DNA of 8,684 bases from Hyphomonadaceae bacterium (GTDB lineage: Bacteria; Pseudomonadota; Alphaproteobacteria; Caulobacterales; Aquidulcibacteraceae), in contig JALOSP010000033.1 in assembly GCA_025458365.1 (NCBI GenBank), forward strand, positions 1 to 8,684. Direction: 5' to 3'. Within the stretch, counting starts at the first letter, position 1; every line of letters starts with the position of its first letter. The notes below the pieces were generated by a model that was given only the letters and a program-made list of their open reading frames with translations, was not told the origin of the DNA and ran no database searches. Of the stretch, positions 1 to 7,018 are shown in pieces. Made by a program: the position numbers and the translations under genes.

Positions 1-34
1 ACTTGCTGGTCACCCGACGGGCTCGAAGCGGCCT

Positions 35-54
35 GCGCGACGAGAACGTCGTGC
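35..54 (+). promoter_or_regulatory. Strong hairpin in the flagellin 5' leader
   Basis: Bases 35-42 pair with 47-54 to form an 8-bp stem (seven Watson-Crick pairs and one G-U) closed by the tetraloop AGAA. It ends 13 bases before the AAGGA ribosome binding site of the flagellin, so the site itself stays open. In Caulobacter, the flagellin leader is where FlbT acts on mRNA stability and translation. A similar role here is inference from family knowledge and position. Confidence 0.5.
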
Positions 55-80
55 CACGGGAATGAAAAAGGATCAGAACG

Positions 81-917
81 ATGGTCAGCGTAAACACCAA
101 TCAAGGCGCCATGGTTGCACTGCAAACCCTGAACGCCACCAACCGTGACCTTGCCACAACTCAAAACCGTGTGGCGACCGGCCTGAAGGTCGCCTCCGCC
201 AAGGACAATGGCGCCATCTGGGCCATTGCCAACAAGATGCGTTCGGACGTGTCGGCCTATGACCGGGTCGGCGAATCCAACGAGCGGGCCTCTGCCCTGG
301 TCGACACTGCGATTGCAGCCGGCGAATCGATCATGGAACTGCTCAACGAAATGAAGGGCAAGGCGCTTGCCGCCTCGCAAGCCGGTCTGTCAGCCTCGGC
401 CCAGTCAGCTTTGAACGCCGATTTCATCCAGATGCGCGATCAGGTCACCAGCATCATCAACAATGCCACATTTGACGGCGTGAACATGACCAATGGTGCG
501 GCTGCGATCAACAACGCTGTCTCGCTGGGTGATGCGGCAGGTACTGCTGGCAACAACATCACAGTGAACGGCGCCAACATCGGGCTTGGCGGGACCATCG
601 TGACCGTGACCGCTGCCAGCGTGGCCGACACCGCGGCCAACGCCACCACGGCACTGGGTCTGGTGAATGCCTCGATCACCAACCTCGGCACGCAGCTTGC
701 CACATGGGGTGCCGGTGCCAAGCGCCTGGAAGTCCACAAGACTTTTGTAGGCAAGCTTCAGGATGCCTTGAACTCGGGCATCGGCGGGATGACCGACGCT
801 GACCTGTCGAAGGAAAGCGCCCGCTTGCAGTCCTTGCAGGTCAAGCAACAGCTTGGCGTGCAGGCTCTGTCAATCGCCAACCAGTCAGCGCAAACCGCGC
901 TGTCGCTGTTCCGCTAA
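81..917 (+). CDS. Flagellin (short, Caulobacter-type)
   Basis: This is the structural subunit of the flagellar filament, exported by the flagellar type III apparatus and polymerised outside the cell. The 278-residue protein has the conserved N-terminal D0/D1 helices (about residues 1-135, with NGAIWAIANKM at 43-53) and the conserved C-terminal D1/D0 helices (about 200-278, ending QALSIANQSAQTALSLFR). Only a short Ala/Thr/Asn/Gly-rich stretch (about 136-200) lies between, so there is no large outer D2/D3 domain, as in Caulobacter flagellins of similar length. It has no cysteine and no signal peptide, as expected for this export route. The ATG is supported by AAGGA at 68-72, 8 bases upstream. 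No flaF, flbT or other flagellar gene follows; a hairpin terminator does. I cannot tell which flagellin paralogue it is, so I give no symbol. Confidence 0.97.
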   Translation: MVSVNTNQGAMVALQTLNATNRDLATTQNRVATGLKVASAKDNGAIWAIANKMRSDVSAYDRVGESNERASALVDTAIAAGESIMELLNEMKGKALAASQAGLSASAQSALNADFIQMRDQVTSIINNATFDGVNMTNGAAAINNAVSLGDAAGTAGNNITVNGANIGLGGTIVTVTAASVADTAANATTALGLVNASITNLGTQLATWGAGAKRLEVHKTFVGKLQDALNSGIGGMTDADLSKESARLQSLQVKQQLGVQALSIANQSAQTALSLFR

Positions 918-941
918 TCGCTGGTCCAACGCTGGAACTTG

Positions 942-968
942 AAGGCCCGGACCACGTGTCCGGGCCTT
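942..968 (+). terminator. Hairpin terminator of the flagellin gene
   Basis: A perfect 10-bp, GC-rich stem (942-951 with 959-968) encloses a 7-base loop, 24 bases after the flagellin stop codon. The 3' side is T-poor: TTT at 967-969, then CTGCT. It resembles an intrinsic terminator with a weak U-tract and would at least stabilise the 3' end of an abundant message. It also indicates that the next gene is not simply part of the flagellin transcript. Confidence 0.75.
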
Positions 969-1054
969 TCTGCTGTGGCGTGTCGCGCGTGCTTGCGATG
1001 TGCGTCTCAAGGTCTCAGTGTCAGGACCGAAACTTGCGCGCGAGACATCAGGCC

Positions 1055-2152
1055 ATGGACAGCATCTATTGGGTCATGACATTTGCCTGTCACCGACGCT
1101 GTGTGCATTGTTATGATGAGCGTTTTCGCCCCTACACCGGGGCTGCGCTGGATGTGGTGGTGCAAGAAGGCGTCAATGCCTTCGACCGGATCATTGCCAA
1201 TTTGCCGGATGATTTTTCGGTCCGGCGCAAGGATCCGGCAAGATCGGACCGGTTGCGTGGGCAATTGATCCTGGCAGGCGGCGAACTTCTGATCGATCCG
1301 GTGCGCGAACGATTGTTCTATCCCGCCTTACAGGCTTTGGCAGACCGTTGGGCACCTGCGCAGCGCCCTTTGATCGGCATTCAGACCACAGGTGATGTGT
1401 TGACACCAGCAATCCTGGCTGACCTGCTTGCACGCGGTGTCAACCGGATCGCGATTGCCTCGATTGACGATTATCACGTCGGGATCCAGGGCGAAAAGCG
1501 CTTTAACTTCATGCAATCGATCCGAGCCATGATGGCCGAAGCCGGCGTGATCGAAATGTCGCTGGGGACTGCGATGGACCCGGGCCTGCGAGGGGCGCTG
1601 GAAGGCGTGGCGACCCGCGTCAGTCGCGATGATCTGCGCCCGCATTTCCTGTTCTTCGGTGCCCAGCCGGAACTGTGGATCGGTGAATTGTGGCCACGGG
1701 GCAGGGCGTTGGTCAATGGTCTGTCCAATGTGACCTATGAAACCAATCTGTGTGCCCGGTGGAGCGGCGGGCAGAACTTCCTGAACTACCGGCAGGAAGG
1801 CAGCGAAGTGGCCATCGGGCCGGACGGGGCACTCTATCCTTGCTGTATCAAAACCGCCGCACCTCTGGGATGGGTGACCGAGGAACCCTTGACTGCGATC
1901 CTCGACGATCTGGCGGCCGAACCTGCCTTGCAGGCAATCAATGCGGGTGATCCTGAAGCCATGGGCATGGCCAGGGGCTGGAGCCGAGAGGATTTCAAGG
2001 CGCAGTCCGTTCAGACTGACGGGAAAGGCCGGGCGCTGGCCAATCCCTGTTTTGGGTGCGATGCCTACTTCAAGACCATGCTGGCGCCAGTCCTCGAAGC
2101 CCGGCGCCAGCAGCGGCTGCTGAGGCTGGCCGTTTCAGACGTGACGGCCTGA
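1055..2152 (+). CDS. Radical SAM protein with cysteine-rich (SPASM-like) C-terminus
   Basis: The 365-residue protein belongs to the radical SAM superfamily, which cleaves S-adenosylmethionine reductively at a 4Fe-4S cluster. The cluster motif CxxxCxxC is C12, C16 and C19 (CHRRCVHC), and G75-G76-E77 in LILAGGELL fits the SAM-binding GGE motif. The C-terminal part holds C233, the pair C263-C264 in LYPCCIK, and C332/C335 in NPCFGC. This resembles the auxiliary-cluster region of SPASM-type enzymes, though I cannot assign it to a defined subfamily. ATG 1055 is chosen because it puts the motif at residue 12, as is usual. The longer frame from GTG 956 would start inside the flagellin terminator. The ribosome binding site is weak (GAGA at 1042-1045). 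The substrate is unknown, and no small precursor-peptide gene is visible in the 137-base gap upstream. Confidence 0.88.
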   Translation: MDSIYWVMTFACHRRCVHCYDERFRPYTGAALDVVVQEGVNAFDRIIANLPDDFSVRRKDPARSDRLRGQLILAGGELLIDPVRERLFYPALQALADRWAPAQRPLIGIQTTGDVLTPAILADLLARGVNRIAIASIDDYHVGIQGEKRFNFMQSIRAMMAEAGVIEMSLGTAMDPGLRGALEGVATRVSRDDLRPHFLFFGAQPELWIGELWPRGRALVNGLSNVTYETNLCARWSGGQNFLNYRQEGSEVAIGPDGALYPCCIKTAAPLGWVTEEPLTAILDDLAAEPALQAINAGDPEAMGMARGWSREDFKAQSVQTDGKGRALANPCFGCDAYFKTMLAPVLEARRQQRLLRLAVSDVTA

Positions 2153-2156
2153 CACT

Positions 2157-3968
2157 TCAAATCAGTGCAGTGGCTGCCACCAGCCAGGCGTGGGCCGGGC
2201 CATCGATCCGAGGGCCGATCTCGGCCAGAACCCGCGCATGATAGGTATTGAGCCAGTCGAGTTCGGCCGCCGACAGCAGGTCTTTCACGATCAAGCGCCG
2301 GTCGATAGGCGCCAGGGTCAGGGTGGCAAAGCCATGCATGTCCCGCTCGCCGCCTTCGATGGGGGTCGGCGCGGTGACATATTGCAGGTTCTCGATCCGG
2401 ATGCCGTAAGCGCCCGTCTTGTAATAGCCGGGCTCGTTGGACACGATCATGCCGGTTTCCAGCGCGATATCGTTCTGGACCTTGGCGATCCGTTGCGGGC
2501 CTTCATGAACTCCCAGATACGAGCCGACGCCATGACCGGTGCCATGATCGTAATCCAGTCCAGCCTGCCACAGCGCCATCCGCGCCAGTGCATCGAGTGC
2601 CGGTCCGGTCGTGCCCGGTGGAAACCGCACCATCGAAAGGCTGATATGTCCCTTCAAAACCCGCGTGAACCGGTCGCGCATCTCGTCGGTCGGTGTGCCG
2701 ACAACCATGGTGCGGGTCACGTCTGTAGTGCCGTCCAGGTATTGGGCGCCCGAATCGATCAGGAAGAGGTTGCCGGGCTCGACGCGAGCGTTCGTGTCCT
2801 CGGTGACACGGTAGTGGACAATCGCTCCATTGGCTCCGGCCCCGGAAATCGAATCGAATGACAGGTCTCGCAAGGCACCCGTGTCGCGCCGGAAGCCCTC
2901 AAGCGCCACGCAGACGTCAATCTCGGTCAATACGCCCTTGGGCGCTTCGACATCAAACCAGTGCAGGAAGCGGGCAAGTGCAGCGCCGTCGCGCACATGG
3001 GCCCTCTGGGTGCCAGCGATTTCAGTCGGGTTCTTGCGGGCGCGCGGCAGTGTGGTGATGTCCATCCCGCGATGAACCTGGGCACCGGCGGCTTCCAGGG
3101 CTTCGAACACGCCAGCCGATGACAGGGCAGGATCAGCAGTCACTGCTTGATCGGTCAGACCGCCCAAAGCCTGCAGGAAGGCAGGCTCTCCTGCCACTGT
3201 AACATCATTGCCCAGATGGCCCAGCAGTTCCGGGGTGACCTTGGCCGGATCGACAAACAGCATTGCGGTTCCGTCTGCCCGCAGCAGGGCCTGGCCCAAG
3301 GGCAGGGGTGTGCGGGTCACATCGCCGCCCCGGATGTTGAACAACCAGGCGAGTGATGCAGGCGAGGTCAGGACCGCCACGTCCAGCCCGGTAGCACGCA
3401 TCTGCTCGGCAAGGCTTGAGCGCTTGGAGCTGCTCGATTCGCCAGCAAACTCATGGGCATGGGCCACAATCCTGGCGCGTGGCGCAGGTGGTCTGTCAGC
3501 CCACACCTGATCGATCGGGTTGGCCGCCAGTGCGACAAGCTGGATCTGGCGCGGGGCGGCTGCGGCTTTCAATCGGGCAAGGACATCAGGGGAGACGAGA
3601 CGCGAGTCGTATCCGATCCGGGATCCAGCTGGCACCTCACTGGCCAGAAATCCGGACAACGCTCCGGCCACGAAATTGTGATGGGTGAACAGGTCGGGGT
3701 CGGTCTGGGTGCGGGCCTGCAGTGTATAGCGACCATCGGCAAAAAGGTGGGCGCTGTCAGCCATGATGAAGGCTGCTCCGGCAGAGCCGGTGAAGCCAGT
3801 GGCCCATGCCAGCCGTTCGGCGCATTCGGGCAGATACTCGTTCTGCCATTCATCCTCGTGTGGCACGAAAAGACCGTCGAGACCCTGTGCCAGAAGCGCC
3901 TCGCGGATCAGGGGCAGCGCCTTGCGGCCCTGTGCCGGGCCACCGCGGGTATCAAAAGTCTGGAACAT
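2157..3968 (-). CDS. pepP: Aminopeptidase P (Xaa-Pro aminopeptidase, M24B family)
   Basis: This cytosolic dimetal peptidase releases the N-terminal residue from peptides with proline in second position. The 603-residue length and layout match the long three-domain form (two creatinase-like N-terminal domains, then a pita-bread M24 domain from about residue 320), as in human XPNPEP1, and not the shorter E. coli PepP. The metal ligands are D405 (LIDSG), D416 (TTDVTRT), H479 (GTGHG), E512 (SNEPG) and E526 (RIENL), with catalytic-site histidines H385 (IVHYR) and H488 (GVHEGP). The spacings closely match those I recall for the human enzyme. ATG 3968 is preferred over the in-frame GTG two codons upstream (3974) because AGG sits 8 bases before the ATG but too close to the GTG. 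There is no signal peptide. It converges with the radical SAM gene, 4 bases apart. The symbol is by family only. Confidence 0.95.
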   Translation of the reverse strand: MFQTFDTRGGPAQGRKALPLIREALLAQGLDGLFVPHEDEWQNEYLPECAERLAWATGFTGSAGAAFIMADSAHLFADGRYTLQARTQTDPDLFTHHNFVAGALSGFLASEVPAGSRIGYDSRLVSPDVLARLKAAAAPRQIQLVALAANPIDQVWADRPPAPRARIVAHAHEFAGESSSSKRSSLAEQMRATGLDVAVLTSPASLAWLFNIRGGDVTRTPLPLGQALLRADGTAMLFVDPAKVTPELLGHLGNDVTVAGEPAFLQALGGLTDQAVTADPALSSAGVFEALEAAGAQVHRGMDITTLPRARKNPTEIAGTQRAHVRDGAALARFLHWFDVEAPKGVLTEIDVCVALEGFRRDTGALRDLSFDSISGAGANGAIVHYRVTEDTNARVEPGNLFLIDSGAQYLDGTTDVTRTMVVGTPTDEMRDRFTRVLKGHISLSMVRFPPGTTGPALDALARMALWQAGLDYDHGTGHGVGSYLGVHEGPQRIAKVQNDIALETGMIVSNEPGYYKTGAYGIRIENLQYVTAPTPIEGGERDMHGFATLTLAPIDRRLIVKDLLSAAELDWLNTYHARVLAEIGPRIDGPAHAWLVAATALI

Positions 3969-4098
3969 GCCCACAACCTGTCTGTTTGCGAATTCTTGGC
4001 GCTTTCTTGCGCTGCCACCCGTTGCCTGTCGAGGGGTTTTGACTGCGTGAGCCCAAGTCGGCGCGCTCGATCATGTCGCCCCGTAAACCAGTTGTTGT

Positions 4099-4137
4099 CA
4101 GTCCTGTGCCAGTAATCCCGGATTGACCGGGAGACTG
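4099..4137 (+). promoter_or_regulatory. Hairpin masking the ribosome binding site of the 4140 gene
   Basis: Bases 4116-4121 (TCCCGG) pair perfectly with 4127-4132 (CCGGGA) around a 5-base loop. The 3' arm contains the ribosome binding site GGGAG (4129-4133), which is 6 bases before the ATG at 4140. A second 5-bp stem, CAGTC (4099-4103) with GACTG (4133-4137), stacks directly outside it, leaving a 12-base bulge on the 5' side. Together they would bury the whole site. Translational control is inferred from this geometry only. Confidence 0.45.
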
Positions 4138-4139
4138 CC

Positions 4140-5261
4140 ATGCGCGGTGTGCGCAGCCTTGAAATGCTCAGCAAGCGTGGCTCCACAACCCGGGTGTTGA
4201 ATCTGCACCGGGTCAACGAGCTTGCGCTTGACGATCCCGACTATCTGACCCGACCGTTCTTCAACGACCGGCTGCTCAACCGCGCCATGTTCATCAAGCA
4301 CAGGCTGCGGCGCGACGAGCTTTACATGATGCCGCGCAAACAACGGGTGGCCACCAAGATCATTTTTCCATTCGCGAAGAATGAGTTGCGCGTCGGCGGT
4401 CAGGCAATCTTTGTCGGTCAGAATGGCTACAAGCAGGCTCTGGCCGAGATTCTCGGACCTGAAACACCTCAGACCCGCCGGGACCTCGACCTGCTCAACC
4501 TGATGCAGAAACTGCCATCGCTCGATCCGTTCCTGCTGCGCGAGGAAATGCGTCGCCACGGGTTTGACCCTGCCGACTGCTATTTCGAGATCACGCCCGC
4601 TGATATCGAGCGGATGCACGCCTACGCTGCCGATCAGGTGTCGGGTCTGATCAACAAGGCCTTTGGGGGCTCGGGCAGTGAAGTGCCCAAGGAGCATATC
4701 GACAAGCTGGTGGATGCCCTCCTGTCCAACAATGCCGACGACCGGCTCGACCCCTTGCGCCTCACGCTCGGGCTGGAAGGTCAGGCCTTCAAGGACGGGA
4801 TCTTCAGCTGGAAAGGTTTTCTGTACTACAAGTGGCAACTCGACGAGGCCCGCGCTTCGCTGTTTGCAGTGTCCAGCCAGCTCGACCAGGTTCGCCTGAT
4901 CGGCAAGCAGCCCTCCGAGATGAAGGAGGAAATCGCCCAGCTCCAACGCAATATCCGCACCGCCGTGCGGATAGCGACGGCGGACTGCAACCGGATCATG
5001 GGACTGTACGATCAGGCCTTTCACGACCTTGTGGAGAATTCCAAGGCTGCCGCGTTCCGCAAGTTCCTGCTGGATGCGCCACGGCTGTTCCTCGAACTCG
5101 GTCTGCTGATGGGTGTGATCAGCCACATCGCCTCGTTCTGGACCTACAGGTTCCCGAAAGGGTCCAGGCTGGAAATGGACGCGGCCGAATATCTCGATTT
5201 GCTGCAGGAATTTGACAACAGTCTGGATACCGAGGTGAAACCGGTGTCGCACGCGGCTTGA
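4140..5261 (+). CDS. Conserved-looking protein of unknown function, 373 residues
   Basis: I do not recognise this protein. It is real by several signs: a well-spaced GGGAG ribosome binding site, GC-rich third codon positions, and a plausible composition throughout. It is soluble-looking, without a signal peptide, and basic at the N-terminus (KHRLRRDE near 53-60, MPRKQR near 64-69). Its segments include a possible beta stretch TKIIFPFAKNELRVGGQAIFV (72-92 in part), a helical middle (about 110-200), and a charged helix likely to form a coiled coil (about 255-285). A hydrophobic C-terminal segment, about 317-335 (LELGLLMGVISHIASFW), could be a buried or membrane-touching helix. It contains only two cysteines (C147, C283) and no nucleotide-binding or catalytic motif I can name. 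It is divergent from aminopeptidase P, and tenA follows 70 bases downstream on the same strand. Confidence 0.85.
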   Translation: MRGVRSLEMLSKRGSTTRVLNLHRVNELALDDPDYLTRPFFNDRLLNRAMFIKHRLRRDELYMMPRKQRVATKIIFPFAKNELRVGGQAIFVGQNGYKQALAEILGPETPQTRRDLDLLNLMQKLPSLDPFLLREEMRRHGFDPADCYFEITPADIERMHAYAADQVSGLINKAFGGSGSEVPKEHIDKLVDALLSNNADDRLDPLRLTLGLEGQAFKDGIFSWKGFLYYKWQLDEARASLFAVSSQLDQVRLIGKQPSEMKEEIAQLQRNIRTAVRIATADCNRIMGLYDQAFHDLVENSKAAAFRKFLLDAPRLFLELGLLMGVISHIASFWTYRFPKGSRLEMDAAEYLDLLQEFDNSLDTEVKPVSHAA

Positions 5262-5317
5262 TGCAGGCTGATTGATCAGTGTCGCTGTTGTGAAGGCTGG
5301 TGCGCCATCCCAGCGCG

Positions 5318-5325
5318 GCTATACC
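5318..5325 (+). promoter_or_regulatory. Possible -10 element for leaderless tenA transcription
   Basis: GCTATACC matches seven of eight positions of the Caulobacter housekeeping -10 consensus GCTANAWC. It ends 6 bases before the tenA ATG at 5332, so transcription would begin at or next to the start codon. No Shine-Dalgarno sequence precedes that ATG, which fits a leaderless message. The -35 region is poor (CTGGTGC at 5297-5303), so confidence is low. Confidence 0.3.
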
Positions 5326-5331
5326 GCGCCC

Positions 5332-5997
5332 ATGACCTTCTGTGACACGATCTGGACCAAGGCGGCATCGTTGCGTGCCGCCGTTCACGCCCATCCCTTC
5401 AACCGCGCTCTGGCGGATGGAACGCTCGATTCTGCGAAGTTCGCCCATTACATGGTGCAGGACAGCTTGTATCTGCAGGGCTATGGCCGGGTGCTGGCGC
5501 TGGGCGCGGCCAAGGCACCAGGTGCTGATGAAATCCTCGAATTCGCCAAGGCCGCCGAAGTGGCAATCATCGTCGAACGGGCCCTTCATGCCGGATTTCT
5601 TACCCGGTTCGGCATCGACCCGCGCGCGGCTGAAACCGCCGAAGCCACCCCGGCATGCGAAGCCTATGTCAATTTCATGCTGGCGACTGCCGTCACCGAC
5701 AGCTTTGGCGTGCTGGCAGCCGCGGTGCTGCCGTGCTTCTGGCTCTATCTGGACGTGGGCACCGCGATTGCGGCGCGGCCGGTTCAGAACAATCCCTATC
5801 AGGCCTGGATCGACACCTATGCCGACCAGAGTTTTGCCGACGCCACCAACCGCATGAAAGCCATCGTGAACACCGCTGCCGACCGGGCGGGGGCCGATGA
5901 GCGGATGCGGATGGAAGCCGCTTTCCTGCGCTGCGCCCAGCATGAGTGGCTGTTCTGGGATTCGGCCTGGCAGCTCGCGGACTGGCCGGTGCGGTGA
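5332..5997 (+). CDS. tenA: Thiaminase II / aminopyrimidine aminohydrolase TenA
   Basis: TenA hydrolyses aminomethyl-pyrimidine breakdown products of thiamine to HMP, which re-enters thiamine synthesis; it can also cleave thiamine. The 221-residue protein has every key residue at the same number as B. subtilis TenA: D44 and Y47 (QDSLY), Y112, nucleophile C135 (LPCFWLY), Y163 and E205 (QHEWLFW). It therefore belongs to the TenA_C class with an active-site cysteine. This register decides the start at ATG 5332; an in-frame extension to TTG 5272 would add 20 residues with no counterpart. No Shine-Dalgarno sequence is visible. No other thiamine gene is nearby, so its supply of pyrimidine and its regulation cannot be read from context, and I see no TPP riboswitch. 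It converges with the GST-like gene, 5 bases apart. Confidence 0.95.
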   Translation: MTFCDTIWTKAASLRAAVHAHPFNRALADGTLDSAKFAHYMVQDSLYLQGYGRVLALGAAKAPGADEILEFAKAAEVAIIVERALHAGFLTRFGIDPRAAETAEATPACEAYVNFMLATAVTDSFGVLAAAVLPCFWLYLDVGTAIAARPVQNNPYQAWIDTYADQSFADATNRMKAIVNTAADRAGADERMRMEAAFLRCAQHEWLFWDSAWQLADWPVR

Positions 5998-6002
5998 TAG
6001 AA

Positions 6003-6941
6003 CTATGTCCGCCTGGCCGTATACCCTACGCGCGGGAAGTGCACGATGACTTCACCCACGGCCGGGTCGCCGCGCTGGATCGCGATTTCATTCACGTCGG
6101 AATAGACCAGCGTGCCGCTGATCGGGTCGCGACCATAGTCATCGGCATTGATGCTGATCAAATCTCCGGCGCGCAGGCCCTGGGCCTCGCGCGGGTCGAC
6201 ACCACCGGTACGGGGTATAGGCGGCGTTTCCTGCGCCAGTTGCAGGGCGGCTGCGGCATCCAGCCGGTCAAAGGTCGCGTGGCCGATGGCCTCGACCCGC
6301 TCGACCCAGGCCTCTGTCAGTGGCGTGGCAGCGATCAGGGCATCATAGGCCGGGCGGTGGGCATTCTTGGCAAACCAGAAGTTCATGTGGGCGTGCAGGT
6401 CGATCAGGCCGGGCGACCCGCCTGACAGCCAGTCTGAACCTGTCCCGGCCAGTTGCGCCTCGACCCAGCTGGCGTGCGCGCGCCACTGGTCACGCATCCG
6501 TGGTGCGGCCCGGGCCATCGCCTCCTGATCGAACGGGCGGCCCGAGAGCTGTTCACGGTCAGCGGCGAATTCGGCGGGCAGATTGTAGCCTGTCGAGCCG
6601 AAAATCACCGGGATGCTGGTCTGGAAGAAGGCACGGTCCGACCACATCGAGATCATTGGCGCAAAGCCTGCCAGCGCAGGCGTGATCAGCGGAACCTGGG
6701 GATACCGACGATCCAGTTCGCGCAGGATCAATTGGGTGTCGCAATAGATGTCCGACCCGATCTGCAACACCGGGGTCAGCCGATAGCCACCAGTCAACGG
6801 GATCAGGTCGGGCTTGGGCGCCATCATGGGGATGTGGACCGAGGCCCAGTGAACCCCTTTGATGCCAAAGGCCAGCCGCACTTTTTCCGAAAACGGTGAA
6901 CTCGGGTAATGGTGCAGGATCGGCGTGTTGGCGTCAGGCAT
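6003..6941 (-). CDS. Glutathione S-transferase-like protein with extra C-terminal domain
   Basis: Residues about 5-82 form a GST thioredoxin-fold domain. HYPSSPFSEKVRLAF (11-25) is the typical first strand and helix, with S14/S15 as candidate glutathione-activating residues, L55-T56-P57-V58 carries the cis-proline, and D68-T69 sits where glutathione's gamma-glutamyl group is normally bound. An alpha-helical domain follows (about 90-225), with SGGSPGLIDLHAH (173-185) resembling the GST N-capping region. Residues about 240-312 are an additional beta-rich domain not found in canonical GSTs of 200-230 residues. The start is placed at ATG 6941; an in-frame GTG at 6971 would add ten unlike residues. 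The ribosome binding site is weak (GAAAG, 7 bases upstream). It lies 77 bases downstream of the gamma-glutamyltransferase gene on the same strand. Transferase activity and substrate are unproven. Confidence 0.88.
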   Translation of the reverse strand: MPDANTPILHHYPSSPFSEKVRLAFGIKGVHWASVHIPMMAPKPDLIPLTGGYRLTPVLQIGSDIYCDTQLILRELDRRYPQVPLITPALAGFAPMISMWSDRAFFQTSIPVIFGSTGYNLPAEFAADREQLSGRPFDQEAMARAAPRMRDQWRAHASWVEAQLAGTGSDWLSGGSPGLIDLHAHMNFWFAKNAHRPAYDALIAATPLTEAWVERVEAIGHATFDRLDAAAALQLAQETPPIPRTGGVDPREAQGLRAGDLISINADDYGRDPISGTLVYSDVNEIAIQRGDPAVGEVIVHFPRVGYTARRT

Positions 6942-6984
6942 GGATAGGCTTTCGTGCAGGTGTTGACCCACGCGTCTGAAAGTG

Positions 6985-7003
6985 ATTCTGGTCCCGACAG
7001 AAT
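6985..7003. repeat. Short perfect inverted repeat between ggt and the GST-like gene
   Basis: ATTCTG (6985-6990) and CAGAAT (6998-7003) are perfect inverted copies separated by 7 bases. They sit in the 77-base gap, 43 bases upstream of the GST-like ATG. The shape would suit a dimeric regulator, but 6-bp arms are short and may be chance. It lacks a T-tract, so it is not an intrinsic terminator. Confidence 0.25.
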
Positions 7004-7018
7004 GGCTGATTTGGGTGG

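Noticed and set aside
405..848. Antisense open frame of 147 codons within the flagellin gene.
   Set aside because: The flagellin is unmistakable and the antisense product has shadow-like composition.
956..1054. N-terminal extension of the radical SAM protein from GTG 956.
   Set aside because: The GTG lies in the loop of the flagellin terminator hairpin, and the 33 extra residues would precede a motif that is normally near the N-terminus.
2128..2149. 6-bp inverted repeat (GGCCGT/ACGGCC) at the end of the radical SAM gene, considered as a shared terminator for the convergent pair.
   Set aside because: The loop is 10 bases, there is no T-tract on either side, and it lies in coding sequence, so chance is likely.
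2190..2861. 223-codon open frame on the plus strand, antisense to aminopeptidase P.
   Set aside because: It overlaps the catalytic domain of a clearly real M24 peptidase and has no recognisable content.
3998..4010. Sigma-54-like GG...GC pair (TTGGC then CTTGC) upstream of the unknown gene.
   Set aside because: Only 9 bases separate the GG and GC, while the sigma-54 spacing of 10 is strict.
4097..4111. Perfect TGGCAC on the minus strand, facing the aminopeptidase P gene, like a -24 sigma-54 element.
   Set aside because: The matching -12 position reads TGAC, so the essential GC is missing.
4098..5252. Long 384-codon open frame on the minus strand, almost fully antisense to the unknown 373-residue gene.
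   Set aside because: The plus-strand frame has a good ribosome binding site and GC-rich third positions. The antisense product is His/Gln/Val-rich in the way expected for a shadow frame and shows no family motif.
5991..6012. Small paired bases around the tenA/GST-like convergent stop codons, considered as a bidirectional terminator.
   Set aside because: Only a 4-bp GC arm and a 4-bp AT arm with no U-tract.
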